Positions 27,751-35,559 of a DNA stretch of 64,000 nucleotides are shown here, in pieces. Source of the DNA: Rhizobium lusitanum (GTDB taxonomy: Bacteria > Pseudomonadota > Alphaproteobacteria > Rhizobiales > Rhizobiaceae). The stretch spans positions 2,841,001 through 2,905,000 of the forward strand of contig NZ_CP050308.1 of NCBI RefSeq assembly GCF_014189535.1, written 5' to 3'. Every line of letters starts with the position of its first letter. The first letter of the stretch is position 1. The notes below the pieces were generated by a model. The model was not told the DNA's origin. It did not search any database and saw nothing but the letters and a program-made list of their open reading frames with translations. Made by a program: the position numbers and the translations under genes.

Positions 27751-28196
27751 CCGGTAATTCCCTCTCGGCCCCGGATGACCATCATCGTCCCGGTCATGGA
27801 GGCAATCAGCTTGGCCGGTCCGTCACCGATGGCATAGCCACGCCCATCGGCAACGATGATGGTATTGCCCGGCTTGGTGACCTCGCCGCGAAACAGAAAG
27901 CGCTCTCCGCGCCCCGGCGACATCAGGTTGACCTTGAATTCGATGGTAAGGATCGAGGCGGTCGGGTCGATGAGGCTATAGGCCGCGAAACCGCAGGCCG
28001 AATCCAGCGCCGCTGAGATGATGCCGGCATGCAGGATGCCGTGCTGCTGCGTTAGCTTGACGTCGAATGGTAGCTCAATCTCGACCATGCCATGCTCGAC
28101 GCGCGTCAGTTCCGCGCCGATCGTCGCCATTGCCGCCTGTCGCTCGAAACTCGTTCTGATGCGCGCCCTATAGTCGCCGCTGTTTTCCCCGGTCAT
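27747..28196 (-). CDS. PaaI-family hotdog thioesterase
   Basis: A 149-residue acyl-CoA thioesterase of the PaaI/YiiD type. The hotdog helix with the catalytic acid is in QHGILHAGIISAALDSACGFAA, followed by the beta-strands ILTIEFKVNLMSP and RFLFRGEVTKPGNTI. It hydrolyses small or aromatic acyl-CoAs in related proteins; no phenylacetate genes are nearby. It is co-translated with the nucleosidase gene through an ATGA overlap. Confidence 0.9.
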   Translation of the reverse strand: MTGENSGDYRARIRTSFERQAAMATIGAELTRVEHGMVEIELPFDVKLTQQHGILHAGIISAALDSACGFAAYSLIDPTASILTIEFKVNLMSPGRGERFLFRGEVTKPGNTIIVADGRGYAIGDGPAKLIASMTGTMMVIRGREGITG

Positions 28197-28356
28197 GTTG
28201 TTCCCCTTCGCAGGTGCGAAATTGGCATGGCAAGGTCATTTGGACAAGGGTCATGCGATGGAAATCGCCCTTGGGGAAGTGATGTATCTGCGACATTGTT
28301 TTTCCATGATGCCCGGTTTTCGGTATGCTCATCAGGAAATTCGAGATGGAGCTTAG

Positions 28357-29433
28357 ATGGCGACGATCCTGCAATCGACCAAAGCTTATGAAAGCTGGAT
28401 GCGGGCACAGCTCGGCGCCGATCTGGTGGAGGCTGATCTCGACAAGAAGTACAAGAAGATGAAGAGCGGCGGTTTCGTATTCCTGCGCGCCTCCTATTGG
28501 CGCTGGGCCGAGACCATCTTCGACATTTGCCCTGACCTTGCGGATGCGCCGCAGTTGCTGGCGATTGGCGACACGCATCTCGAGAATTTTGGCACCTGGC
28601 GCGACGAGGAGGGGCGGCTGGTCTGGGGCGTCAATGATTTCGACGATGCCGCCACCATGCCCTACGCGCTCGATCTGGTGCGGCTGGCGGCGAGCGCGAT
28701 CCTGACGCGTGGCGATGATGGCCCAACGCCGCGTGCTATCGCCGATGCCATTCTGGGCGGCTATCGGCGCGGCATGCAGAAGCCTTCGGCGGTCATCCTC
28801 GAGCGCGATTATAAATGGTTGCGTAACGCGGTGATCCTGTCGAACGCCGAGCGCAAGGCGTTCTGGGATAAGTTTCGCGACCTGCCGCCGGCGGCCAAAC
28901 CGGTGCCGGAGCCCTATCTCGACGCATTGCGTCGGTCATTGCCGGACCCGACGCTGACCTTCGTCCCCAAACCGCGCACCGCCGGCACCGGCAGCCTCGG
29001 CCGTCCGCGTTTCGTCGCCGACGTCGAATGGCGCGGCGGGCCGGTGCTACGCGAGGTCAAGGCGCTTGCCCAGTCCGCCTGGTCGCTCTGCCATAACCCA
29101 TCGGATACGACAATCCATACGGGCGTTATCGCCGCCGGCCGGACGCGTGCTCCCGATCCGCGCTATCAGGTAACCGGCAAGCTATTGGTCCGTCGCCTGT
29201 CGCCGAACAGCCGCAAGATCGAAGTCATCGGTGATGCACAGATCCTGCTGTCGCCCGATATGCTCGATCTGATGGGCTTCGAAATCGCCAGTTGCCATGC
29301 GGGTGACGCGGCGCGTATTCCGCCGGTTCTGGCGGATCTCGACAAGCGCGGCGGCGATTGGTTGAGGATATCCGCCAAGGCTGCGGCAACGGCGATCAGC
29401 GCGGAGCAGGCGGAGTTTGCCAAGCGGTGGTGA
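28357..29433 (+). CDS. DUF2252 family protein (kinase-like fold)
   Basis: A 358-residue DUF2252 protein. The kinase-like active-site motifs are GDTHLENFGTW at about 70 and NDFDDA near 93, which resemble the catalytic HxDxxxxN and DFD/DFG-type metal-binding motifs of aminoglycoside phosphotransferase folds. Function of DUF2252 is not established. It is divergent from the PaaI gene and is followed by the palindromic repeat element. Confidence 0.85.
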   Translation: MATILQSTKAYESWMRAQLGADLVEADLDKKYKKMKSGGFVFLRASYWRWAETIFDICPDLADAPQLLAIGDTHLENFGTWRDEEGRLVWGVNDFDDAATMPYALDLVRLAASAILTRGDDGPTPRAIADAILGGYRRGMQKPSAVILERDYKWLRNAVILSNAERKAFWDKFRDLPPAAKPVPEPYLDALRRSLPDPTLTFVPKPRTAGTGSLGRPRFVADVEWRGGPVLREVKALAQSAWSLCHNPSDTTIHTGVIAAGRTRAPDPRYQVTGKLLVRRLSPNSRKIEVIGDAQILLSPDMLDLMGFEIASCHAGDAARIPPVLADLDKRGGDWLRISAKAAATAISAEQAEFAKRW

Positions 29434-29441
29434 GGTGGGTT

Positions 29442-29706
29442 GGGGCCGTATCTCGCCCTTGGCGGGCGAGAAAGCAATTTCACTGGTTTAGGAATTGCGA
29501 AACAAGAAGCTCTATGTATTCAAAAGGTTGGCGCAATTTCTAAGCCATTGAAATTGCAAGAGCGGGGGTCCGTGTCTTGCTCGTTGCGGCGTTCTTGCGT
29601 CCCTGCCTACCCCCTCTCTTGCAAAAACTAAGAATTAGACGCGGGACAAGCCCCCGCCTAATCCTAAGTTTTTGCTTTCTCGCCCGCCAAGGGCGAGATA
29701 GGCCCC
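29442..29706. repeat. MITE-like palindromic repeat element
   Basis: This 265-base non-coding element has long terminal inverted repeats: 29450-29477 and 29672-29699 are a perfect 28-bp inverted pair, and with one bulged base the arms extend to 29442 and 29706 (GGGGCC/GGCCCC). Inside are further hairpins: GCAATTTC (29533-29540) with GAAATTGC (29550-29557), GCAAGAG-CGGGGGT (29556-29569) with ACCCCCTCTCTTGC (29609-29622), and GCAAAAACT (29621-29629) with AGTTTTTGC (29667-29675). It fills most of the gap between the DUF2252 and DUF1513 genes. No transposase gene is present, and I see no clear target duplication. Confidence 0.75.
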
Positions 29707-29734
29707 TGCACATGCCACGCCAACGTTGCACCTC

Positions 29735-30820
29735 TCAGCCACGCCCAATCCGCACAATATGCTGATCCCAGGCCACATCGCTGTGTTGCCCCAGAAACTC
29801 GCCGCGATAGGACGACACCGCAAACCCATGCTCTGCCGGCGCGATCCCCGCCGCATCCGTTACGCTCTCGACCTTCAGCACCGCTCCGGTCTTTGCATCC
29901 AGCGTCACGGATGTCCCCTCGACCGGTGACGTCACGCCGACGAGGTTTTCGGCGCGGTTGACGGCGATGGCGCCGACGTAGTTGCCGAGTGCGCGGGTGG
30001 TGTCGTCGGGCAGGTGGACGAAGGTCAGATCCTCGCCCCTGGCGAAATGGCCGATGAGCGGCGGCAGGTCGTTGCGGCGGCCTTCATACTGGCAGGCGAA
30101 CCAGACGCGGCCGGTGGCGTCGATATCGACATGCCGGGTGGAGACCTTTGCATATTGCGGCGGCAGGGCGTGCTTTTCGATCAGCCGGCCAGTTGCCGCG
30201 TCGATCAGCGTCAGCGACGGCTCCATATGGTCGAGGTTGAGTTTGGTGCGCCCGAAATCCGGATGCGTCTCGATACCGCCATTGGCGACGATCAGCAGCT
30301 TGCCGTCGTCGGACACCGTCATGTCGTGCGGGCCGGTGCCATAGGTCTCGTATTCACCGATGCGGGTGAAGCGGTTGCGGGCATCGTAGATGCCGATCAT
30401 GCCCCGGTTGGCGTCGAAGTCGTTCTCGCTGGCATAGAGCAGCTTACCGTCAGGCGAAAACGTGCCGTGGCCGTAGAAATGCCGGCCCTCGCGCGCGCTG
30501 ATGACGATCGGCTCGCCCTTGTTCCAGGGATCGAAGATCATTGCATAGGTGCCGGGCCGGCGGGCAAAGGCGACGGTCTTGCCGGTCGCTTTCGAAAAAG
30601 CCATGCCGTGGGCACGGGCGGGCAGCGCCACCTGGTCGATGATCTCGCCGCGCTCGGTGACCGTCGCGACGGCAAAGGAGCCGTCGGCGGCGCGCATGCC
30701 GGAAGCATAGACCGCGTCGGCCCGCTCCAGAGCCATCAGCGCGCCGGGCCTCAAGGCTGCCAGGAAGGTTAGCCCTGCCGCCTTGACGAAGGCCCTGCGG
30801 TCGATCAGCGCGCTTCGCAT
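29735..30820 (-). CDS. DUF1513 family protein (periplasmic beta-propeller)
   Basis: A 361-residue exported protein. The N terminus (IDRRAFVKAAGLTFLAAL) is a Tat-like signal with RRAF. The mature part has beta-propeller-like repeats, e.g. GHGTFSPDGKLLYASEND, GPHDMTVSDDGKLLIVAN, HVDIDATGRVWFACQ. DUF1513 genes often lie behind imelysin and di-haem oxidoreductase genes in iron-regulated operons, exactly as here. It is the last gene of this leftward run, six bases after the second imelysin gene. Function is inferred from context. Confidence 0.88.
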   Translation of the reverse strand: MRSALIDRRAFVKAAGLTFLAALRPGALMALERADAVYASGMRAADGSFAVATVTERGEIIDQVALPARAHGMAFSKATGKTVAFARRPGTYAMIFDPWNKGEPIVISAREGRHFYGHGTFSPDGKLLYASENDFDANRGMIGIYDARNRFTRIGEYETYGTGPHDMTVSDDGKLLIVANGGIETHPDFGRTKLNLDHMEPSLTLIDAATGRLIEKHALPPQYAKVSTRHVDIDATGRVWFACQYEGRRNDLPPLIGHFARGEDLTFVHLPDDTTRALGNYVGAIAVNRAENLVGVTSPVEGTSVTLDAKTGAVLKVESVTDAAGIAPAEHGFAVSSYRGEFLGQHSDVAWDQHIVRIGRG

Positions 30821-30825
30821 CGCCG

Positions 30826-31947
30826 TTAGTCCCCGTCGGCGAAGGAGAAGCCGGCGGAAAGGCCGATCGCGCCGCCGTAATTGTCGCTGAAGCCGGTGGT
30901 GAGGTCGCGGGTCTCGGCAAGCAGCGTGTCGATCTTGGCACGGTCGGCATCGCTGGCGATTGCCGCTTCGATATCGGGATTGACGGTCGGCGCGGTGGCG
31001 ATCAGCTTGTCGAGGAGTGCGTCGATCTTGCCGGCCATGTCGCGCTTGTCGGCGGGCAAGAGGTCGGCCATGTCAGCCTTTTCCCAGAGCGCCTTCAGTC
31101 CTTCGAGATTGCCGGTGAGCGAGGTCCAGGTGTTGCCGGAGCGCCAGTAGATCGCCATTTTCGGCCGTGCCGCGGCGGGATCGCCCTTGTAGAAGGTTTC
31201 CAGCCGCTGGTCGCGCACATTGGCGGCGCCATGGACGAGGATGCCAAGTAGCGCGGTCACCGCCTCCTTGTTGTCCATGAATTCTTCGCTGTCCTTGCCG
31301 GGGTTCTTCCAGGACTTCTGCACGCCGTTTGGATCGTCCCATTCGTCGGCGATTTCCTTGGCGGTGTTCTCGATATTGCCAGCGACAGCCGCGCCATAGC
31401 GGCAACGGAAACCCTGCTTCTCGGAGCTCAGAACATTGGAGCCGTTGCCGTAGAGCACATATTCCAGCGCGGTCATGCTCATCAGCGCCACGCTCTTGCT
31501 GGCAACGGCCTCGACGGTGGTGTCGTGCTCGTCGGCCTTGGCGATCAGCGCCTGCACTTGCTTGAGGCCGACGCCCTTGCGGTCGGGGTAGAAGAGGATG
31601 TGCTCGAAGCGGTTCTTTTCGATGATCGGCCCCGTCTGCACGATTTCGATGCGCGACCAGCTCTTGATCGTGTCGCCGAAGGCGGACTGCGCGGCGGAAA
31701 GGCTTGCGGCGGACGGATCGGCGCAGAGTGCCTTCATCGTCGTCGTCAGCTTCGCGGCGCTGTCATGCACGGTGCGATAGCCGGGGCGGATGACGTCGTC
31801 TATCGCCTTCTGCATGACCGCCGGCACCGCCGCTTCGTTCAGCCCGGCACCATTGGTTGTGGCCTCTTGCGCGCCGGCGGGCAGCGCGAGGAAGCTGAGA
31901 AGGAGGCTTGCTGCAAGCGGCTTTGCAAGGGATGTCCAGGGGTGCAT
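30826..31947 (-). CDS. imelysin-family protein, second copy, degenerate motif
   Basis: A 373-residue exported protein with a Sec signal peptide (cleavage around ALPAGAQ). It has the imelysin fold of two alpha-helical bundles. The usual GxHxxE signature is replaced: the aligned segment reads SMTALEYVLYGNG, so the Gly and His are lost while the Glu is kept. The start ATG (31947) overlaps the stop of the di-haem gene as TGATG. It is probably a periplasmic partner in iron or haem handling, but if the signature histidine is a metal ligand then it cannot act in the same way as its paralogue at 33552. Confidence 0.9.
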   Translation of the reverse strand: MHPWTSLAKPLAASLLLSFLALPAGAQEATTNGAGLNEAAVPAVMQKAIDDVIRPGYRTVHDSAAKLTTTMKALCADPSAASLSAAQSAFGDTIKSWSRIEIVQTGPIIEKNRFEHILFYPDRKGVGLKQVQALIAKADEHDTTVEAVASKSVALMSMTALEYVLYGNGSNVLSSEKQGFRCRYGAAVAGNIENTAKEIADEWDDPNGVQKSWKNPGKDSEEFMDNKEAVTALLGILVHGAANVRDQRLETFYKGDPAAARPKMAIYWRSGNTWTSLTGNLEGLKALWEKADMADLLPADKRDMAGKIDALLDKLIATAPTVNPDIEAAIASDADRAKIDTLLAETRDLTTGFSDNYGGAIGLSAGFSFADGD

Positions 31948-33506
31948 CAGAGGGACTCCAGAAAATTGATGAGAGCTTGCCTGTCGTCCTGCGGCAGGTT
32001 TGCGAAAGTATTGCGAGCTTTCTCCGCCTCTCCCCCATGCCAGAGGATGGCTTCGGTCAATGTCCGGGCGCGGCCGTCGTGCAGATAGGCTTGCCGGCCG
32101 CTCACCGTCTGCGTCAGGCCTATACCCCAGAGTGGTGGCGTGCGCCAATCGCGGCCGGATGCCACACCCACCGGCTGGCCGTCTGACAGACCGTCGCCCA
32201 TGTCGTGCAGCAGGAAGTCGGAATAGGGCCAGATCAGCTGGAAAGCCTGAACCGTGTCCTTGCCGTCGCTGCCCTTGAGATCGTCGCGCGTGACGAATTT
32301 CGGCGTATGACAGGCGGCACAGCCGGATTGATAGAACATGTCCTTGCCGCGCAGCACATCGGGAAAGCTCGCCTTGCGGCGGGCGGGTACGGCAAGGTTC
32401 TCGGAATAGAAGGTGACGAGGTCGAGGATCGGTCCTGGGGCCTCCGTATCGCCGAGGCGCTTCTGCACGCCGGTCGGCATGGAGAGGCATTTCGGCTGCT
32501 TGGCCGTGCAATCGCCATAGGGGTTCGGTCGGTCGGGGGTGGAAATGCCGATGTCGGCGGAGAAGGCGCTGGCTACCTGATCGCGGACTGTGGCGTTTTG
32601 CGCCTTCCAACCGAAACGGCCCAATGTGATCTGCCCGGTGCGGTGATCGCGGACGATGGCGGCACGGCCGCGAATGCCGTCGCCATTCTTATCGTCCGGG
32701 TCGGCATGGGCAAGGATATCTGCTTCCGGAATGGCTTCGATGAGGCCAAGGCCGATCATCGGCGGGGCGATGCGCGCCGAGACCGTAGTCGTCTCGCCGA
32801 GCGGGCCGTAAGCAAGGTCGGCCACGGCATAATGCGGCTTGCGCAGCGTGACGGCCTCACCGCCCGCAAGCGTCACCGTCTCCTCGGAATAGCTGACGGC
32901 CACCTTGCCCTCGGCGGCAAGGCCGGGCACGGCGAGATCCTGCAATTGCGCGCCATAGGTGGCGTCGGGAAAGTTGATCGCCTTGAAATCCCGAAGCGCC
33001 TGTTCCTCTTCCGGCGTGATTGCCGGCCGCGCCAGGCGCAGCACCATCGATGTGGCGGCGGCGCCCACTGTGTCCGGCGCATGGCCGCGACCGTCGCGGA
33101 TGTGACAGCTCTGGCAGGAGCGGGCGTTGAACAGTGGGCCTAGCCCGTCCGAAGCTTGCGTGGAGGAGGGAGCGGAGACCCAAAGCTTGCGGAAAAGCGC
33201 ATTGCCGAGATGGAAATTCTCTTCGCGCTCGAGGCCGAGATTGGCCGACGGCTGCGAGAAGATATCGCGGCTGACGGGAGCGACCGTCGTGGTCGCGCCG
33301 CTCTGCATCGCCTCATAGGGCTCGGCCTTGGAGAAATCCGTGGCTGGCCGGGTGATGTCCTGCACCCGTTTTAACTGTTCGGGCGAAAGGTCGATGCGGA
33401 CGGAGGGGAAATTCAGAATCTCCGCCGCGGCCAGGGTGATGGAAAAAACCAAAAAACCCGCGACGAAGGCGGGCAGGAGGACGCGACGAGCCGGGATGCG
33501 GGTCAT
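31947..33506 (-). CDS. di-haem oxidoreductase (DHOR, DUF1111)
   Basis: A 519-residue exported protein with an N-terminal hydrophobic signal or anchor (residues 8-28) and two c-type haem motifs, CQSCH at 131-135 and CAACH at 396-400. Members of this DUF1111/thiol-oxidoreductase family resemble MauG and di-haem peroxidases and are commonly encoded beside imelysin genes. It probably acts in the periplasm as a redox partner of the imelysins (inference). It is 45 bases downstream of the first imelysin gene and overlaps the second. Confidence 0.92.
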   Translation of the reverse strand: MTRIPARRVLLPAFVAGFLVFSITLAAAEILNFPSVRIDLSPEQLKRVQDITRPATDFSKAEPYEAMQSGATTTVAPVSRDIFSQPSANLGLEREENFHLGNALFRKLWVSAPSSTQASDGLGPLFNARSCQSCHIRDGRGHAPDTVGAAATSMVLRLARPAITPEEEQALRDFKAINFPDATYGAQLQDLAVPGLAAEGKVAVSYSEETVTLAGGEAVTLRKPHYAVADLAYGPLGETTTVSARIAPPMIGLGLIEAIPEADILAHADPDDKNGDGIRGRAAIVRDHRTGQITLGRFGWKAQNATVRDQVASAFSADIGISTPDRPNPYGDCTAKQPKCLSMPTGVQKRLGDTEAPGPILDLVTFYSENLAVPARRKASFPDVLRGKDMFYQSGCAACHTPKFVTRDDLKGSDGKDTVQAFQLIWPYSDFLLHDMGDGLSDGQPVGVASGRDWRTPPLWGIGLTQTVSGRQAYLHDGRARTLTEAILWHGGEAEKARNTFANLPQDDRQALINFLESL

Positions 33507-33551
33507 ATGTGTCGGAGCGGCAGCGCTTGAGACGCTGCCGCTCTCCCTTAC

Positions 33552-34829
33552 TTACTTCTTGAAGACAGCGTTAGGATTATCCAGGCTGTCCGAACCTTCA
33601 AGCTTGATCGTGCCGAGATCGAGAGCGGCGACGACGCGCTGAATGCTCTTCGTCTGGTCGAGCAGGCCGTCGATTGCCTTCTGGACAGTGGCGTTGCCAA
33701 CAGTGTTGCCTTCGCCGATCATCTGGTCGTACTTCTCAACCGTTTCGCCGCGATGAACCATGGCCTTCATGGCATCGAGCGTGGCGTTGAGCTTGGTTTC
33801 GACTTCCTTGTCGAGCGCCTTGTCCTTGGCGGCGACCAGGTCGTGCAGCGACGCGCCTTTCAGCTTCTTGCCGTCGATGCGGGTATAGTTGCCGTTATAG
33901 GCGGCAGCGATACCGATGGCGTCGTTGTTGTGCGAGTTATACGTGTTGTCCGAGAAGCAATCATGCTCTTCTTCCGGATCATGCAGCAGCAGGCCGAGCT
34001 TCATGCGCTCGCCGGCAAGTTCGCCGTAGGAGAGCGAGCCCATGCCGGTCAGGATGGCGGCAAGGCCAGCCTTGGGATCGGCTTCGACATGCTTGGTGGC
34101 TTCGCCGTCCGGCGTCCACTTTTCGGTCATTTCCTGCAGGTCGGAGACGAGCAGCGTCGAGGCGGACTTCAGATATTCGGCGCGGCGATCGCAATTGCCG
34201 TGCGTGCAATTCTTCAGGTCGTAGTCGGTGGCGGGACGTTCGCCGGCGCCGGGACCGGTGCCGTGCAGGTCCTGACCCCAGAGCAGGAATTCGATGGCGT
34301 GATAGCCGGTCGCGACATTGGCTTCGACGCCGCCGGCCTGATGCAGCGTGCCCGAGAGGAATTCCGGCGTCAGATGCGAGGCGTCGACATCCTTGCCGTT
34401 GATCTTGATCGTCTTGTTGGCGATGACATTGGCGACATAGAGCGAGTTCTCGTCGCTCTCGGTGCCGTAGGAGGCGTCGACATAGTCGATCAGGCCTTCG
34501 TCCAGCGGCCAGGAGTTCACCTTGCCTTCCCAATCGTCGACGATCGGGTTGCCGAAGCGATAGACTTCCGACTGCTGGTAGGGAACACGCGCCTTGATCC
34601 AGGCAGCCTGAGCAGCCTTCAGCGTCTTGTCGCTGGGAGTGGCAAGCAGGGCATCGATGGCCTTGTCCAGCACCTTGGCCGTGATCAGCGAGTCCTCGTA
34701 TTTGGCATGCGCGACTTCGGCGTAATGCTTGATGATGGCTGCCGGCTCAGGAGCCTTGGCGAGCACTGGGACGGCTGATGCAGCGACAGCCAGCGCCAAA
34801 GCGGCGGCTAAATTGATTTTCAATTTCAT
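33552..34829 (-). CDS. irpA: imelysin-family protein (IrpA-like), first copy
   Basis: A 425-residue exported protein with a Sec signal peptide (about residues 1-24, ending VLAKA). The imelysin/M75 signature GxHxxE is intact as GYHAIEF at 175-181, and the second bundle contains HDCFSDNTYNSHNN. Iron-regulated protein A homologues bind iron or haem-related ligands in the periplasm; peptidase activity has not been generally shown. It is the first gene of the leftward operon imelysin / di-haem oxidoreductase / imelysin / DUF1513. A 10-bp direct repeat lies in its promoter region. Confidence 0.92.
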   Translation of the reverse strand: MKLKINLAAALALAVAASAVPVLAKAPEPAAIIKHYAEVAHAKYEDSLITAKVLDKAIDALLATPSDKTLKAAQAAWIKARVPYQQSEVYRFGNPIVDDWEGKVNSWPLDEGLIDYVDASYGTESDENSLYVANVIANKTIKINGKDVDASHLTPEFLSGTLHQAGGVEANVATGYHAIEFLLWGQDLHGTGPGAGERPATDYDLKNCTHGNCDRRAEYLKSASTLLVSDLQEMTEKWTPDGEATKHVEADPKAGLAAILTGMGSLSYGELAGERMKLGLLLHDPEEEHDCFSDNTYNSHNNDAIGIAAAYNGNYTRIDGKKLKGASLHDLVAAKDKALDKEVETKLNATLDAMKAMVHRGETVEKYDQMIGEGNTVGNATVQKAIDGLLDQTKSIQRVVAALDLGTIKLEGSDSLDNPNAVFKK

Positions 34830-34872
34830 GTTCCCTCTCCTATGACAGCTGGGGCACCGTCAAAACTTGGCG

Positions 34873-34906
34873 ACTGGTGTCATGTATTAAAATTAAACTG
34901 GTGTCA
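34873..34906. promoter_or_regulatory. perfect direct repeat upstream of the imelysin operon
   Basis: ACTGGTGTCA occurs at 34873-34882 and again at 34897-34906, offset by 24 bases, in an AT-rich spacer 44 bases upstream of the imelysin start. It is not an obvious match to the TGA-N9-TCA iron-responsive operator. A regulator is likely but cannot be named. Confidence 0.45.
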
Positions 34907-35046
34907 AACGCTCTAGTTTGTGACGATTTTCGAAGATAGGAAATTACCGATTTAGGTCTCGCCAATGGAATAGATTTGCTTGAAAAAGCGGCAGATACAG
35001 TTCAAAAAATAGGCAAGTTGAGTCCAATCGAGTCTTCAAGCCCCCC

Positions 35047-35550
35047 ATGCATCGCCATTTCAAGCATTTCATCCATCGTCATGAGCCGGAAGGCCACTGG
35101 CACGGGCATCTGAAATCCGGCATCGGCGCGGTTACGGGCATGATTGCGGTTGGCGGTTTGACGATCGCAACCGGTATTCCGCTGCTGATCGCACCCTTCG
35201 GTGCCACGGCCGTCCTGATCTTCGGCCAGCCGAAAAGCCCGCTGGCGCAGCCGGCCAATGTGATTGGCGGCTATCTGCTGGCCGCGCTGGTCGGCAGCCT
35301 TGCCATGGTGCTGTTTCCGGGCTTGTGGTGGGCGGCCGCCATCGCGGTCGGCCTTGCCATCGCCGGCATGCTGATGCTGCGGGTGACGCATCCGCCGGCG
35401 GGCGCCGTGCCGCTGGTGGCACTCGGCTCGCATCTGTCGGCTTGGACATTGTTTACGGTGGTCGGTCTCGGCAGCCTTTTGCTGATCGCCATCGCCGTGC
35501 TGCATCATCTCATCCCGCCGAAGCAGCAATATCCGCTGCGGGCGGAATAA
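35047..35550 (+). CDS. HPP-family membrane protein, histidine-rich N terminus
   Basis: A 167-residue inner-membrane protein with four membrane helices and the family motif THPPAGAVP near residue 117. The cytoplasmic N terminus is unusually rich in histidine (MHRHFKHFIHRHEPEGHWHGH; six His in the first 20 residues), which could bind metal. HPP proteins have been linked to nitrite transport in some bacteria and plastids. It is divergent from the imelysin operon, with 217 bases between starts, so a role in metal handling is possible but unproven. Confidence 0.85.
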   Translation: MHRHFKHFIHRHEPEGHWHGHLKSGIGAVTGMIAVGGLTIATGIPLLIAPFGATAVLIFGQPKSPLAQPANVIGGYLLAALVGSLAMVLFPGLWWAAAIAVGLAIAGMLMLRVTHPPAGAVPLVALGSHLSAWTLFTVVGLGSLLLIAIAVLHHLIPPKQQYPLRAE

Positions 35551-35559
35551 AACTTCCCT

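Noticed and set aside
29440..29731. Small open frames within the palindromic repeat on both strands
   Set aside because: They are created by the repeated palindromes, with no start signals; the element is best explained as non-coding.
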